A stretch of DNA of 64,000 nt from Roseomonas sp. 18066 (GTDB lineage: Bacteria > Pseudomonadota > Alphaproteobacteria > Acetobacterales > Acetobacteraceae), in contig NZ_CACSJM010000006.1 of the NCBI RefSeq assembly GCF_902706185.1, positions 1-64,000 on the forward strand, written 5' to 3'. Position 1 is the first letter of the stretch. Each line of letters begins with the position of its first letter. The notes beneath the pieces were generated by a model. The model was given only the letters and a program-made list of their open reading frames with translations, was not told where the DNA came from and made no database searches. Shown here in pieces: positions 37,400-49,050 of the stretch. The translations under genes were made by a program, and so were the position numbers.

Positions 37400-39676
37400 T
37401 CAGCTTGGTGCGCCGGTGAACGACACCTTGGACAGTGGCAGGCTGCGGATCCGGCGGCCGAGCAGCACCGACAGGGCATTGGTCACCGCCGGCGGCACCC
37501 CCGGCACTCCCGGCTCGCCAACCCCACCCATGGGCGCGCCGCTTTCGATGATACGCACATGCACCCTGGGCATGCGGTGCATCGGCAGGATCGGGTAGCC
37601 ATCGTAGTTGCGCGCCCGCGGCAGGCCTGCTTCGAAGACCATCTCCTCGTACAGCGCCGTCGACAGGCCGTTGCCGACCGCCGAGCGGACCTGCGCCTCG
37701 ACGATCGCCGGGTTCACGACGCGGCCCGGATCGATCGCGACCCAGATGTCGTGCACCACGATCTCGCCGCCGGTGATGGAAACCTCGGCGATGGTCGCGA
37801 CCTCGGTGCCGAAGGGGGACACCATGGCCACGCCGCGGGCCCGGCGGGAGCCGTCGCCCGCGGTATAGGGACCGCGTTTCCAGCCGCCCGACATCTCGCC
37901 CACCGCGCGCAGCAGATGGGTCAGCCGCGCGTTGCCCGACAGCAGCTCCATGCGCAACGCGTAAGGATCCTGGTTTCCGGCATCCGCCATCTCGTCGAAG
38001 AAGGTCTCGTAGAGGAAGCCGTTCATCGACTCGCCGACCGAGCGCCAGAAGCCGATCAAGGCCGGGTATTGCAGCACGACCTGGGTGACGCGCCCGTTCG
38101 GGATGGCATAGGGCTTGCCGGCGATGCCCTCGACGGCGGTGGGATCGACCTTGTCGAGCGGCATCTTGTTGACCCGGAAGCGCGGGCCTTCGCCCTTGAC
38201 CTCGGCCTCCAGCGCCACCGGCTTGCCGCGCGCATCCAACCCGGCGCGGAAGCGGACCACGCCCATCGGCCGCAGGGTGTCCCGCAGGAATTCCTCCTCC
38301 CGGCTCCAAATCAGCTTCACCGGCCGGCCGACCGCCTTGGCCAGCAGGATGGCCTGGGGAAAGGGATTGGAGGCCTCGTAGAGGAAGTGGCGCCCGAAGA
38401 AGCCGCCCAGCAGCGGCGAGTGCAGGCGGATCTTCGCGGGATCGAGCTGGGCGACGGCGGCGGCCGCGCGGAGAAAGGCGTCCGGCGCTTGGTTCGGCGC
38501 CCAGAGGTCCAGCGTGCCATCGGCATTGAAGCGGGCGGTGGCCGAGGGTGGCTCGAGCTGGGCATGCGCGATCAGCGGCGCGTCATAGACGGCCTCGAGC
38601 CGGGTTGCGGCCGCCGCCAGCGCGGCCGCCGAATTGCCGGTGGTCGCAGCCTCGAAGACCGGGCCGGTGCCGTCCGCCAGCCGTTGCCGCAGCGCCACCG
38701 TCGAGAAATCCGCAGGCATCGCCGGGAAGCCACGCGCCTTGCCGGGCTCGGCCTCGTTCCAGCTGACCTGAAGCGCCTCGGCCGCGCGCCGCGCGCGCCA
38801 CCAGCGGTCGGCGACGACGCCGATGGCGCCCGGCAGCCGGTGCAGCGAATACACCCCGCGCATGGCCAGCACCGCAGCCTCGTTGCGGATGATGCCCGGC
38901 TCGCAGCCCAGGCGCGGGGCGTGCCGCACAGCGGCGAGCAGCATCCCCTCGACCTGGATGTCGATGGCATAGACCGCGCGGCCAGTGGATTTGTCGGGCA
39001 CGTCGAGCCGCGCGATCCCCTTGCCGATCCATCGGAAGGCCGCGTCGGCCTTCAGCGTCACCTGATCGGGAACAGGCAAGGCGAGCGCATCGGCGGCAAG
39101 GTCTCCATAGTTGAGCGAACGGCCGGAGGCGGCATGGATCACGCGGCCGGGCTCGGTCGTCAGCTCGGCGATGGGCGCGCCGAGGCGGCTTGCCGCAGCC
39201 TCGATGAGCATCCGCCGGGCCAGCGCGCCCAGGCGGCGCATCCGCGTGTAGCTGGAGCGAACCGAGGTGCTGCCGCCGGTGAAGCGCAGCCGGCCGTTGA
39301 CCACCAGATAGTCGGGGCCCGGCGGCGCGCTGACCACGGTGAAGCGAGCGGGGTCGGCGTCGAGCTCCTCGCCGACGATTTGCGCCATGGCGGTGTAGAT
39401 GCCCTGGCCGCCTTCGATGAAGGGGCTCTGCAGCACCACGCTGCCATCCGGGCGGATTTCCAGGAAGGCGGGCACCCGGGTTCCGGCCTCGATGGCGGGA
39501 GCCAGCGCCTGGGACCTGGCGCTGCCGCCCGGCAGGGTGAAGCCCAGCACCAGCGCGCCGAGCGAGGCACCGAGGACGCCGCGGCGCGACAGGTTGACCG
39601 GCGGATCTGCGGCGAGTTCCGCGTCGACAACATGGGGATCGAAGCCAGCGGGCGCAGCGGTGCCGGCGGGGATCAT
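37400..39676 (-). CDS. Molybdenum-binding subunit of IorB-type oxidoreductase (copy 2)
   Basis: 758 residues, homologous along its length to the first copy but clearly diverged. It has a twin-arginine-type signal (LSRRGVLGASLGALVLGFTL), EGGQGIYTAMAQ, LGGFFGRHF and the catalytic GVGEPGVPGVPP. ATG at 39676 overlaps the stop of the small-subunit gene (ATGA). It is convergent with the SDR gene. No cytochrome follows, so it may share the cytochrome of copy 1 or use another acceptor. Confidence 0.88.
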   Translation of the reverse strand: MIPAGTAAPAGFDPHVVDAELAADPPVNLSRRGVLGASLGALVLGFTLPGGSARSQALAPAIEAGTRVPAFLEIRPDGSVVLQSPFIEGGQGIYTAMAQIVGEELDADPARFTVVSAPPGPDYLVVNGRLRFTGGSTSVRSSYTRMRRLGALARRMLIEAAASRLGAPIAELTTEPGRVIHAASGRSLNYGDLAADALALPVPDQVTLKADAAFRWIGKGIARLDVPDKSTGRAVYAIDIQVEGMLLAAVRHAPRLGCEPGIIRNEAAVLAMRGVYSLHRLPGAIGVVADRWWRARRAAEALQVSWNEAEPGKARGFPAMPADFSTVALRQRLADGTGPVFEAATTGNSAAALAAAATRLEAVYDAPLIAHAQLEPPSATARFNADGTLDLWAPNQAPDAFLRAAAAVAQLDPAKIRLHSPLLGGFFGRHFLYEASNPFPQAILLAKAVGRPVKLIWSREEEFLRDTLRPMGVVRFRAGLDARGKPVALEAEVKGEGPRFRVNKMPLDKVDPTAVEGIAGKPYAIPNGRVTQVVLQYPALIGFWRSVGESMNGFLYETFFDEMADAGNQDPYALRMELLSGNARLTHLLRAVGEMSGGWKRGPYTAGDGSRRARGVAMVSPFGTEVATIAEVSITGGEIVVHDIWVAIDPGRVVNPAIVEAQVRSAVGNGLSTALYEEMVFEAGLPRARNYDGYPILPMHRMPRVHVRIIESGAPMGGVGEPGVPGVPPAVTNALSVLLGRRIRSLPLSKVSFTGAPS

Positions 39677-40119
39677 GCCTTGGCTGCCTGCTGCACGGCC
39701 GCGACGATGCCGTTGTAGGTAGCGCAGCGACACAGATTGGCCATGCTGCCGAGGATGTCCTCCTCCGACGGGCTCGGATTGGCCTTGAGCAACGCCACCG
39801 CGGCCATGACCTGCCCCGATTGGCAGTAGCCGCATTGCGGCACCTGATGGGCGATCCAGGCGTCGATCACCTTGCTGCCGACGGGATCGGCCGCGGCCGC
39901 CTCGATCGTCACGATATCGGCGCCGGCCATGCTATCGACCGGTGTGACGCAGGAGCGGACAGCCTCGCCATCGACCAGCACCGTGCAGGCGCCGCACTGC
40001 GCCAGGCCGCAACCGTATTTGGTGCCGGTCATGCCCAGTTCTTCCCGGATGACCCAGAGCAGCGGCGTTTCCGGCTCGACATCGATGTCGTGCGTCGTGC
40101 CGTTGATGCTCAACTGCAT
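39673..40119 (-). CDS. (2Fe-2S) subunit of IorA-type molybdenum hydroxylase (copy 2)
   Basis: 148 residues with both 2Fe-2S motifs (YGCGLAQCGACTVL; PQCGYCQSGQ and CRCATYN). I chose the ATG at 40119 because AGGAG lies 7 nt upstream; an ATG at 40125 is too close to it. Translationally coupled to the large subunit. Confidence 0.9.
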   Translation of the reverse strand: MQLSINGTTHDIDVEPETPLLWVIREELGMTGTKYGCGLAQCGACTVLVDGEAVRSCVTPVDSMAGADIVTIEAAAADPVGSKVIDAWIAHQVPQCGYCQSGQVMAAVALLKANPSPSEEDILGSMANLCRCATYNGIVAAVQQAAKA

Positions 40120-40289
40120 GGTCATTCTCCTGGCAGGATCGGCAGAGGCTCGCCCCGCAGCGCATCCTTCGAAGCGGGGTCGGACGGGACGATGGCGGGG
40201 CCGCACGCGGCCCACCCTCTGGCCCAACATTCCAGCAATCCTACCGCCGCCACCGACGGCGCATTAGCCACGGCTTTCCGCTAGCTAGC

Positions 40290-40304
40290 ATTAGGCAGGC
40301 TTAT
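40290..40304 (-). promoter_or_regulatory. LysR-type box (ATAAG-N5-CTAAT)
   Basis: On the minus strand ATAAG-CCTGC-CTAAT, with T-N11-A geometry, about 170 bp upstream of the second iorA-like gene. Same variant as the site at 47923. Confidence 0.45.
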
Positions 40305-40506
40305 CAATTTCATTGAATCGGCAGGTCGGGTCACATGAGAGGCGGCAGCCCTGCTGCACCCCGCTGCACCTTGGTGACGAGGTTCGCTGAAGAGCACCGG
40401 CTCCCAAAACTGCCCCGCATGGCCTTCGGCGCCGTTGCCCTCCCCTCGATAACGACGGCCGATGCCGGGTGAGGATCAAACGCTTTCTGGGAAGAGCTGC
40501 CAACCT

Positions 40507-40521
40507 ATTAGTCAGCCTAAT
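40507..40521. promoter_or_regulatory. LysR-type box (ATTAG-N5-CTAAT)
   Basis: ATTAG-TCAGC-CTAAT, a perfect inverted repeat (extended to TATTAG/CTAATA), 149 bp before the double-CMD-cupin start. Confidence 0.55.
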
Positions 40522-40669
40522 AACTTCATGCAGTTCTGGCCCCCTAATCCAAAAATTACTGCTGGGCCATCTTCTGAACGAGACCATGCCTGAGCACAGC
40601 CATCCTCGTGGATCGTTTTTGCCCAGGACGCCCGCCAGCAGTCCACCTTTGCGCCAAGGACCAGCCTTC

Positions 40670-41875
40670 ATGAGAAACCTGTTCGTGGCCGTCGCGGCGG
40701 CGGCGCTTGGTGCCTCCGGCACTGCCCTGGCCCAAAGCGGCACGGCGCCCCGGGTCTCACCGCCGGCGGTCTACCAGGTTGCCCCGCCGATGGGCCGCTA
40801 CACCGACGAGGTTCTGTTCGGCGAGGTCTGGCGGCGGGAAGGGCTCAGCCCCCGGGATCGCAGCCTGCTGGTTGTCTCGACGCTGATCGCCAATGGCCGA
40901 GCGGCGCAGCTGCGTGGCCATGTCGGGCGGGCGCTCGACAATGGCGTGAAGCCAGCCGAGATCGCTGAGATCGTGACGCATCTCGCCTTCTATGCCGGCT
41001 GGCCTGTCGCCGTTTCTTCTGTCCAGGAGATCAAGGCTGTCTTCGACCAGCGGAAGATCGAGACCCCCGATTTCGGTGCCGAGCCGCTGCCGGTCGACGC
41101 TGCTGCCGAAGCGCGGCGCAAGGCTGACCTCCAGGCCACCGCCGGTGCCGCCGCGCCGCCGCTGGCCGAGCTCACCGACCGCGTGCTCTTCGCCGACCTC
41201 TGGCGGCGCCCCGATCTGACGCCGCGCGACCGCAGCCTGGTCACTATCGCAGCGCTGATCGCCAACGGTGCATCGGAGCAACTGCCGTTCTACGTCAATC
41301 GGGCCATGGATGCAGGGCTGACCGCGGCGCAGCTGTCGGAGGCGGTGACGCATCTGGCCTTCTATGCCGGTTGGCCGCGCGCCATGTCGGCGGTGCCGGT
41401 GGTGCAGAAGATCCTGGCAGATCGCACGGCACCGCCCGCGGCCACCGGCTTGCGGCTGCAGCGCCATGCGGCGGGTGCGACCACGACAGGGCCCGCCGCC
41501 AATTTTACCGGAACCGTGCGCGTCGCCTCCCGCTTCCAGGCCGAGAGCCCGGCGCGGGTCGGTGGCGGCCTGGTCAGCTTCGAGCCAGGGGCACGGACCG
41601 CCTGGCACACGCATCCGCTCGGCCAGACGCTGGTCGTCACCGCCGGCTGCGGCCGCGTTCAGGCAGAGGGCGGGCCCGTCGAGGTCATCCGGCCCGGCGA
41701 TGTCGTGTGGATTCCACCAGGTGTGCGGCATTGGCATGGAGCCGCCCCCGACACCGCCATGAGCCATCTGGCGGTTGCCGAGGCGAGCGAAGGCGTCAGC
41801 GTGCGCTGGATGGAGCAGGTGAGCGACCAGCAATATGACGGGGCCGCCGGCAATGCCGGTCGCTGTGGCGGCTGA
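40670..41875 (+). CDS. Secreted double carboxymuconolactone decarboxylase-like and cupin fusion
   Basis: 401 residues: a signal peptide ([19 protein letters not shown]), two consecutive CMD-like domains (each with LTPRDRSL-type start and [13 protein letters not shown], around residues 45-130 and 165-250) and a C-terminal cupin with metal ligands in WHTHPLG and HWHG. The CMD domains lack a CxxC redox pair, unlike AhpD. ATG at 40670 begins the signal peptide. A flavodoxin gene follows after 13 bp. Similar CMD-cupin fusions accompany LysR-controlled oxidoreductase clusters; the reaction is unknown. Confidence 0.85.
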   Translation: MRNLFVAVAAAALGASGTALAQSGTAPRVSPPAVYQVAPPMGRYTDEVLFGEVWRREGLSPRDRSLLVVSTLIANGRAAQLRGHVGRALDNGVKPAEIAEIVTHLAFYAGWPVAVSSVQEIKAVFDQRKIETPDFGAEPLPVDAAAEARRKADLQATAGAAAPPLAELTDRVLFADLWRRPDLTPRDRSLVTIAALIANGASEQLPFYVNRAMDAGLTAAQLSEAVTHLAFYAGWPRAMSAVPVVQKILADRTAPPAATGLRLQRHAAGATTTGPAANFTGTVRVASRFQAESPARVGGGLVSFEPGARTAWHTHPLGQTLVVTAGCGRVQAEGGPVEVIRPGDVVWIPPGVRHWHGAAPDTAMSHLAVAEASEGVSVRWMEQVSDQQYDGAAGNAGRCGG

Positions 41876-41888
41876 GCTGTCTGGAAAG

Positions 41889-42503
41889 ATGATGCCTGCG
41901 GGATCGATCCTGGCGGGACGGCGACGGCTGCTGGCCGCCGCCGCAGGCAGCTTCGGCCTGGCCTTTCTGCCCGCAGGCAAGCTCGGGGCGCAGGCGCGCC
42001 GAGGTTCGTCCCGGCATGCGTTGACCGTCTACTTCACGCGAACGGGCAATACCCGGCAGCTGGCGGAAGCCATCCATCGGCAGGTGGGTGGCGACTTGAT
42101 CCGCGTGGAGACACTCGAGGCCTATCCCGAGGACTATCAGGCGACGGTGCAACAGGCCCGGCGCGAGCGCGACAGCGGCCGTTGGCCTTCGATACGGCCG
42201 CGGATCGCCGACATCCGCCGATACGACATGATCTTCCTGGGCTCGCCAATCTGGGGCGACCACCTGAACCCGCCGATGAAGCGCTTCCTGGCCGATCATG
42301 ACCTCGCAGGGCTGAGGATCGCACCCTTCGTGACCTACAAGGTCAGCCGGATGGGCCAGGTCCGCCGGAACGTCATGCAGATCGCACCGCGGGCCCGGCT
42401 TCTGGATGGCCTGGCCGTCCGCGATGACGCGGTGGCGCCGTCGAAGGCCCGCGCGAAGGCATGGGCGCGCCGTGCGTTGGGCGTTCAAGGCGATACGGGC
42501 TGA
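41889..42503 (+). CDS. Flavodoxin-family protein with N-terminal export-like segment
   Basis: About 204 residues. After a basic-hydrophobic segment (RRRLLAAAAGSFGLAFL) comes a flavodoxin domain with the FMN phosphate loop TRTGNTRQLAEAI and GSPIWGDHLNPP. The leading segment resembles a Tat-type signal but has RRR without the full consensus; an exported flavodoxin would be unusual. The start is uncertain: the frame is open from 41835, inside the previous gene, and GGAAAG precedes the ATGs at 41889 and 41892. Confidence 0.8.
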   Translation: MMPAGSILAGRRRLLAAAAGSFGLAFLPAGKLGAQARRGSSRHALTVYFTRTGNTRQLAEAIHRQVGGDLIRVETLEAYPEDYQATVQQARRERDSGRWPSIRPRIADIRRYDMIFLGSPIWGDHLNPPMKRFLADHDLAGLRIAPFVTYKVSRMGQVRRNVMQIAPRARLLDGLAVRDDAVAPSKARAKAWARRALGVQGDTG

Positions 42504-42542
42504 CCGCCCCAAGCATTGCCCCCTCGGCCGGCGCGACCAGCG

Positions 42543-43324
42543 TCAGCCTGCCGTCGTGCCCTGAGCAAGCCGTGAGAAGCTGGACAGCGCGGTGCGGATC
42601 GTCGCCGGCTCGCGATCCAGCGGCATGTTCGCCGCGTCCGAGACGCCGTCCAGGGCACCGGGCCGATCCGCCGTCGTGGAGGCGAAGACCGCGTCCAGAT
42701 CAGGCTGCGGCGGACCATGCTCGGTGATCAGCTCGAAGGTCTTCCCCACCGCCTCGGCGGAGGACAACGCCTGGACCAGGACCTGCGCGAGTTGTCGGCG
42801 CGAGACCGCGCCATCCGCCGGGGTGCCGGATTGCCTCCGATCGCCCTGCAGCATGAGCAGCCGCTGCTGGCCGGTCTCGTTGTAGTCGAACCAGCCGGGA
42901 CGGACGATGGTATAGGGCAGCCCGCTGGCCCGCAGCAGCCGCTCGCCGCGCCGCTTCCAGTCATGCGCGCCCTTGCGGTCGGTCACGCCGATGGTGGTCA
43001 TCAGCGCGACGCGAACGGATCTGCCGCCGAGGGCTTCGAGGACATGGAGGACGCCGCCGTAATCAACGGCCTCGGCGGTGCCGCGGAGTCCGCCGGAACT
43101 GCCATGCGTGAAGATGATGGCATCGACGGAGGCCACGATGGCGGCCAGAGATTCCGGCCGGGTCAGGTCGCCCTCGGCGATCTCAACCCCTGGCGGAAAC
43201 GAGGCCTTGCGCGGGCTGCGGACGAGGGCACGCACGTGATGGCCGTCGCGCAGGGCCTGATCGACGACCTGCCGTCCGATGCTTCCCGTCGCGCCGACCA
43301 CGAGGATCGTCAAGGGCTGCTGCT

Positions 43325-43328
<4 letters not shown>
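42543..43328 (-). CDS. NAD(P)-binding SDR-like (NmrA/atypical) oxidoreductase
   Basis: 261 residues of Rossmann fold with the N-terminal VVGATGSIGRQVV, of the atypical SDR (NmrA-like) group that often binds NADPH as a sensor or reductase. No YxxxK is clear. Its ATG overlaps the stop of the upstream hydrolase (ATGA), making it the third gene of a coupled operon with the aldo/keto reductase. Confidence 0.85.
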
Positions 43329-45426
<2,098 letters not shown>

Positions 45427-45506
45427 TCACTGTTCATGAAGCAGGCTCGCGGACCGCGGCGCGTCGGCAAGAGGCCATCGCGGCAGGCGTCACGAGGCGG
45501 CATTTC

Positions 45507-46334
45507 TTATCGATGGTCGGTGCTCAGGCTGACGGATTCCCAGCGCTCAAGCTCCTGACGCTGGCTGTCCAGCTCGTCCTTTGCTCCCTGCACGGCATCG
45601 CTGCCGAGAAGCAGGCGGAAGGGCGGCGTGTTCCCGCCGACGACCTTGATCAGCGCCTGGGCCGCCAAAGCAGGATCGCCAAGCTGGGTGCCGTGCGTCC
45701 GGTCATTCTCCTTGCGGCGCAACCCGGCGGTCTTGGCATAGTCGGCGATGTTCGCGCCGGCCTGCTGGAGGGAGCGGCCAGCGAAATCGGTGCGGAAGGC
45801 GCCAGGCTCCACCACGATGACGCGGATCCCGAGCGGGCCGACCTCCTTGCGCAGGGCATCCGACATCCCCTCCAGCGCGAACTTCGACGCCGCGTAATAG
45901 GCGGAGCCAGGCGAGGCACGGCGGCCCGCAATGGAGGAGAGGTTGACGATGGTGCCGAAGCGGCGCGACCGCATCCCTGGCAGGGCCGCCTTGATCATCG
46001 CGACGGCACCGAAAAAGTTGGTGGCGAACAGCGTGGCGACCTCGGCCTCGTCGGCTTCCTCGACGGCGGCGCGATAGCCATAGCCCGCATTGTTCACCAG
46101 CACGTCGATCGCGCCGAACCGCTCGACAGCCGCGGTCACGCTGGCCTCGACTTGGCTTCGATCGGTGACATCGAGGGCGAGCGGCAAGGCCGTGTCTGGA
46201 AACTCGGCCGCAAGGCTTTCGAGACTGTCCAGCTTGCGGGCGGTGATGACCGCGTTGAATCCCGCCTCCAGGACGGCACGCGCCAGGCTGCCGCCCAATC
46301 CTGTCGAGCATCCGGTGATGAGCCAGGTGGCCAT
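45507..46334 (-). CDS. SDR family oxidoreductase
   Basis: 275 residues: WLITGCSTGLGGSLA, NNAGYGYRA, NLSSIAG and catalytic YYAASK. The start at 46334 has GGGAGAG upstream; the longer frame to 46382 adds a non-family leader. Close to the MFS gene (54 bp) on the same strand, probably co-transcribed. Similar to but distinct from the SDR at 36503. Confidence 0.92.
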   Translation of the reverse strand: MATWLITGCSTGLGGSLARAVLEAGFNAVITARKLDSLESLAAEFPDTALPLALDVTDRSQVEASVTAAVERFGAIDVLVNNAGYGYRAAVEEADEAEVATLFATNFFGAVAMIKAALPGMRSRRFGTIVNLSSIAGRRASPGSAYYAASKFALEGMSDALRKEVGPLGIRVIVVEPGAFRTDFAGRSLQQAGANIADYAKTAGLRRKENDRTHGTQLGDPALAAQALIKVVGGNTPPFRLLLGSDAVQGAKDELDSQRQELERWESVSLSTDHR

Positions 46335-46388
46335 GGGACTCTCCCTTCGTGTTGCAGCTTCGATGTGACGGGTGATCGCCATCCTCGC

Positions 46389-47858
46389 TCAGGCAGCTGA
46401 GGGCTTGCGCCGTGCGATGAGGAGGAAGACGCATCCGAGCGCCAGGAACACCATGACGGCGGCGGCCAGCATGGCGTTGTCGACCCGATGGGCGAGCAGC
46501 GCGATGCCCGCCAACCCTTCGGAAGCGATGACCGACGCGGCGACCTGTCCAGCCAGGCCGAGGGAGCCGCCCAGCTGGTGCGCGGCATTGACCACCCCGG
46601 AGGCCGCGCCGGCATCCTGGTCCGCAACGCCGGCGATGCCGGACTGCGTCAGCGGCGCCATCGCGCCTCCCTGGCCGAGCCCGATCAGCAGCATCGGCAG
46701 GGCAAGGCTGCCCCAATAGGTCGCCTCGGCGGGCAGCAGGCTGAGCCAGAGGAGACCAAGCAGGCTGGCGATCATGCTCGCGACGAGCAGCCGCGTGGCG
46801 CCGAGGCGTGCCATCAGCTGGGGCACGCGCAGGGCGACGATAAAGTTGACCACCATCGCCGGCAGGAAGGCGAGGCCGGTCAAAGCGGGGCTATAGCCCA
46901 GCACGCCCTGCATGAACTGCGTGGCGAAAAAGAAGAAGCCGACATTCGCGCCCAGAAACAGCAGGCGCGCGAGATAGGCGCCGGCGCGCTCGCGGCTTCG
47001 AAACAACCGAAGCGGCATGATCGGCTGGCGGGCGCGGGCCTCGATGGCAACGAAGGCGGCGAGCAGCACGCCGCCCGACAGCACGGCGCCGAGGGTCGCG
47101 GCATCGGCCCAGCCGGCGGCGGCCGAATGGACGATGCCGAAGACGAGCGCGGTCATGCCGAGGGTCGAGGTCACCGCGCCGGCAAAATCGAAGGTGCCGC
47201 CATGGCGCTCCGTCTCCGCGATGAAGCGGTAGGCTGCGGCGATCAGCCCGAGCGCCACGGGCAGATTGATGAAGAAGCCGACCCGCCAGGACAGCCAGTC
47301 CGCCAGGATGCCGCCCAGGACGAGGCCGAAGCTCGCCGAAATTCCGGCTGCCGCGGCGTAATAGGCGACGGCGCGGGTTCGTTCCGGGCCGGCGGGGAAA
47401 TTGATCTGCAGCAGGGCCAGGGTGGAAGGCGCCAGGATCGCTGAACCGAGGCCCTGGGCGGCGCGCGCTGCGATCATGGTGGTCGGCGTCTGCGCGAAGC
47501 CGATGAACAGCGAGGCGATGGCGAAGATGGCGAGCCCGATCGCGAAGACGCGCCGACGCCCCAGGATGTCGCCGGCGCGCGCGCCCAGCAGCAGGAAGCC
47601 GCCGAAGGTCAGCGTGTAGGCGGTCGAGATCCAGGAGAGGCCAGCGTCGGAAAAGCCCAGTTCCATGCGGATCTTGGGCAAGCCCGTGATCACGATGGAA
47701 ATGTCGAGGACGATCATGATGTAGCTCATCATGATGATGGCGAGGATGGCCCGCTTGTCGACGTGCGGAAGCGAAGCAGGAGCCGGCTGGTCCTTGCCTC
47801 GATTGATCGCGTTGGTGAGCGTGAGCGCTGGAGGCATTCTTGTCTTCGCGGCTGCCAT
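46389..47858 (-). CDS. MFS transporter, DHA2 family (14 helices)
   Basis: A 489-residue drug:H+ antiporter-type exporter. It has the motif A region GARAGDILGRRRVF, motif C-like GLVLGGILADWLSW and about 14 hydrophobic segments. It presumably expels the toxic compound handled by the cluster. It is divergent from the LysR gene, with an ATAAG-N5-CTAAT box between them. Confidence 0.92.
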   Translation of the reverse strand: MAAAKTRMPPALTLTNAINRGKDQPAPASLPHVDKRAILAIIMMSYIMIVLDISIVITGLPKIRMELGFSDAGLSWISTAYTLTFGGFLLLGARAGDILGRRRVFAIGLAIFAIASLFIGFAQTPTTMIAARAAQGLGSAILAPSTLALLQINFPAGPERTRAVAYYAAAAGISASFGLVLGGILADWLSWRVGFFINLPVALGLIAAAYRFIAETERHGGTFDFAGAVTSTLGMTALVFGIVHSAAAGWADAATLGAVLSGGVLLAAFVAIEARARQPIMPLRLFRSRERAGAYLARLLFLGANVGFFFFATQFMQGVLGYSPALTGLAFLPAMVVNFIVALRVPQLMARLGATRLLVASMIASLLGLLWLSLLPAEATYWGSLALPMLLIGLGQGGAMAPLTQSGIAGVADQDAGAASGVVNAAHQLGGSLGLAGQVAASVIASEGLAGIALLAHRVDNAMLAAAVMVFLALGCVFLLIARRKPSAA

Positions 47859-48159
47859 GAGAATGCAGGCACCTTAAATCCCACCGGCGAGCTCGATTAG
47901 ACACATGGATCCGCATGTCGAGATAAGCAGACCTAATAAAAGGACCTGGTCACATCCCTGCGCAGCGGCATTCCTTCGGCTGCGGAGAAGCAAGCTTTGA
48001 TGGCGGCAACTGATCTCCGCGCAGGCTTCGCCACCAGGGCGCGCGACCGAGCCAAGTCAGCCCGTCCTCGCCGTGTCACCATCGCGCATCAATTCTGGCG
48101 ATGTCGCATTCCGGAAGCCGGCGCTATAAATCGAATGTCGGCATAAGGTTTATTAATGA
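47859..48159. other. Divergent MFS/LysR promoter region
   Basis: About 300 bp without a gene, containing the LysR-type box at 47923-47937 and a further ATTAG half-site at 47896-47900. Confidence 0.55.
47923..47937. promoter_or_regulatory. LysR-type box (ATAAG-N5-CTAAT)
   Basis: ATAAG-CAGAC-CTAAT, T-N11-A type, 65 bp from the MFS start and 223 bp from the LysR start. Confidence 0.5.
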
Positions 48160-49050
48160 ATGGCGGCGAATTTCAATGACCTGGCTTCCCTGGCCCTGGT
48201 TGCTCGGGAGCGCAGCTTCACCCGTGCCGCGGCCAAGCTCGGCGTTTCCCAGTCGGCGTTGAGCCAGTCGGTCCGCGGGCTGGAGGAGAGGCTCGGGGTC
48301 AGGCTGCTTACCCGCACCACCCGCAGCGTTGCGCCGACGGAGGCCGGACAACGTCTGCTGGCTTCCATCGCGCCCAGCTTCGAGGAGATCGAGAACGCCT
48401 TGGGTGCCCTGCAGGAACTGCGCGACAAGCCGTCGGGCAAGATCCGGATCACGGCAGGCGAACACGCTGCCATTTCCGTGCTGCAGCCTGCCCTCAAGCG
48501 CTTTCTGCCGAACTATCCCGACATCACCATTGAGATCATCGTCGACTACGGCCTGACCGACATCGTGGCCCAGGGCTATGACGCCGGCGTGCGCATGGGC
48601 GAGCAGGTGGCGAAGGACATGATCGCGGTCCGCATCGGCCCCGACCTGCGCATGGCGGTGGTGGGGTCGCCCGCCTACTTCGCCCAACATCCGAAGCCCA
48701 TGACGCCGCAGGACCTTGCCGCGCACAACTGCATCAATGTGCGCCTGCCCACCTATGGCGGGCTGTTTCCCTGGGATCTCGAGAAGGATGGGCGAGAGGT
48801 CAATGTCCGGGGCGAGGGGCAGCTCATCTTCAACAACCTTGGTCTGCGGCTGAGCTCGGCGCTGGACGGCCTGGGCCTGGCGTATCTGCCGGAGGACCAG
48901 GCCAGCGCGGCGATCGCGGAGGGCCGGCTCGTGCGGGTGCTCGACGACTGGTGCCCGTCTTTTCCGGGCTACCACCTCTATTACCCGAGCCGTCGGCACG
49001 CCTCCCCGGCCTTCAGCCTGCTGGTGGACGTTCTTCGCCATCGGGGATAG
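48160..49050 (+). CDS. LysR family transcriptional regulator
   Basis: 296 residues: N-terminal helix-turn-helix (FTRAAAKLGVSQSALSQSV, about 20-38) and a type 2 periplasmic-binding-like effector domain. It is closest in layout to regulators that control adjacent SDR/AKR/MFS genes. It is likely to act on the shared ATWAG-N5-CTAAT boxes of block B. Its 3' end overlaps the convergent cytochrome b-like gene by 38 bp. Confidence 0.93.
   Translation: MAANFNDLASLALVARERSFTRAAAKLGVSQSALSQSVRGLEERLGVRLLTRTTRSVAPTEAGQRLLASIAPSFEEIENALGALQELRDKPSGKIRITAGEHAAISVLQPALKRFLPNYPDITIEIIVDYGLTDIVAQGYDAGVRMGEQVAKDMIAVRIGPDLRMAVVGSPAYFAQHPKPMTPQDLAAHNCINVRLPTYGGLFPWDLEKDGREVNVRGEGQLIFNNLGLRLSSALDGLGLAYLPEDQASAAIAEGRLVRVLDDWCPSFPGYHLYYPSRRHASPAFSLLVDVLRHRG

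Larger units (their letters stand above)
40120..40669. other. Divergent regulatory region between blocks A and B
   Basis: About 550 bp with no supported gene. It contains two ATWAG-N5-CTAAT sites (40290-40304 and 40507-40521) and AT-rich patches (40280-40320 and 40500-40560) suited to promoters for the leftward iorA and rightward double-CMD genes. Confidence 0.6.
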
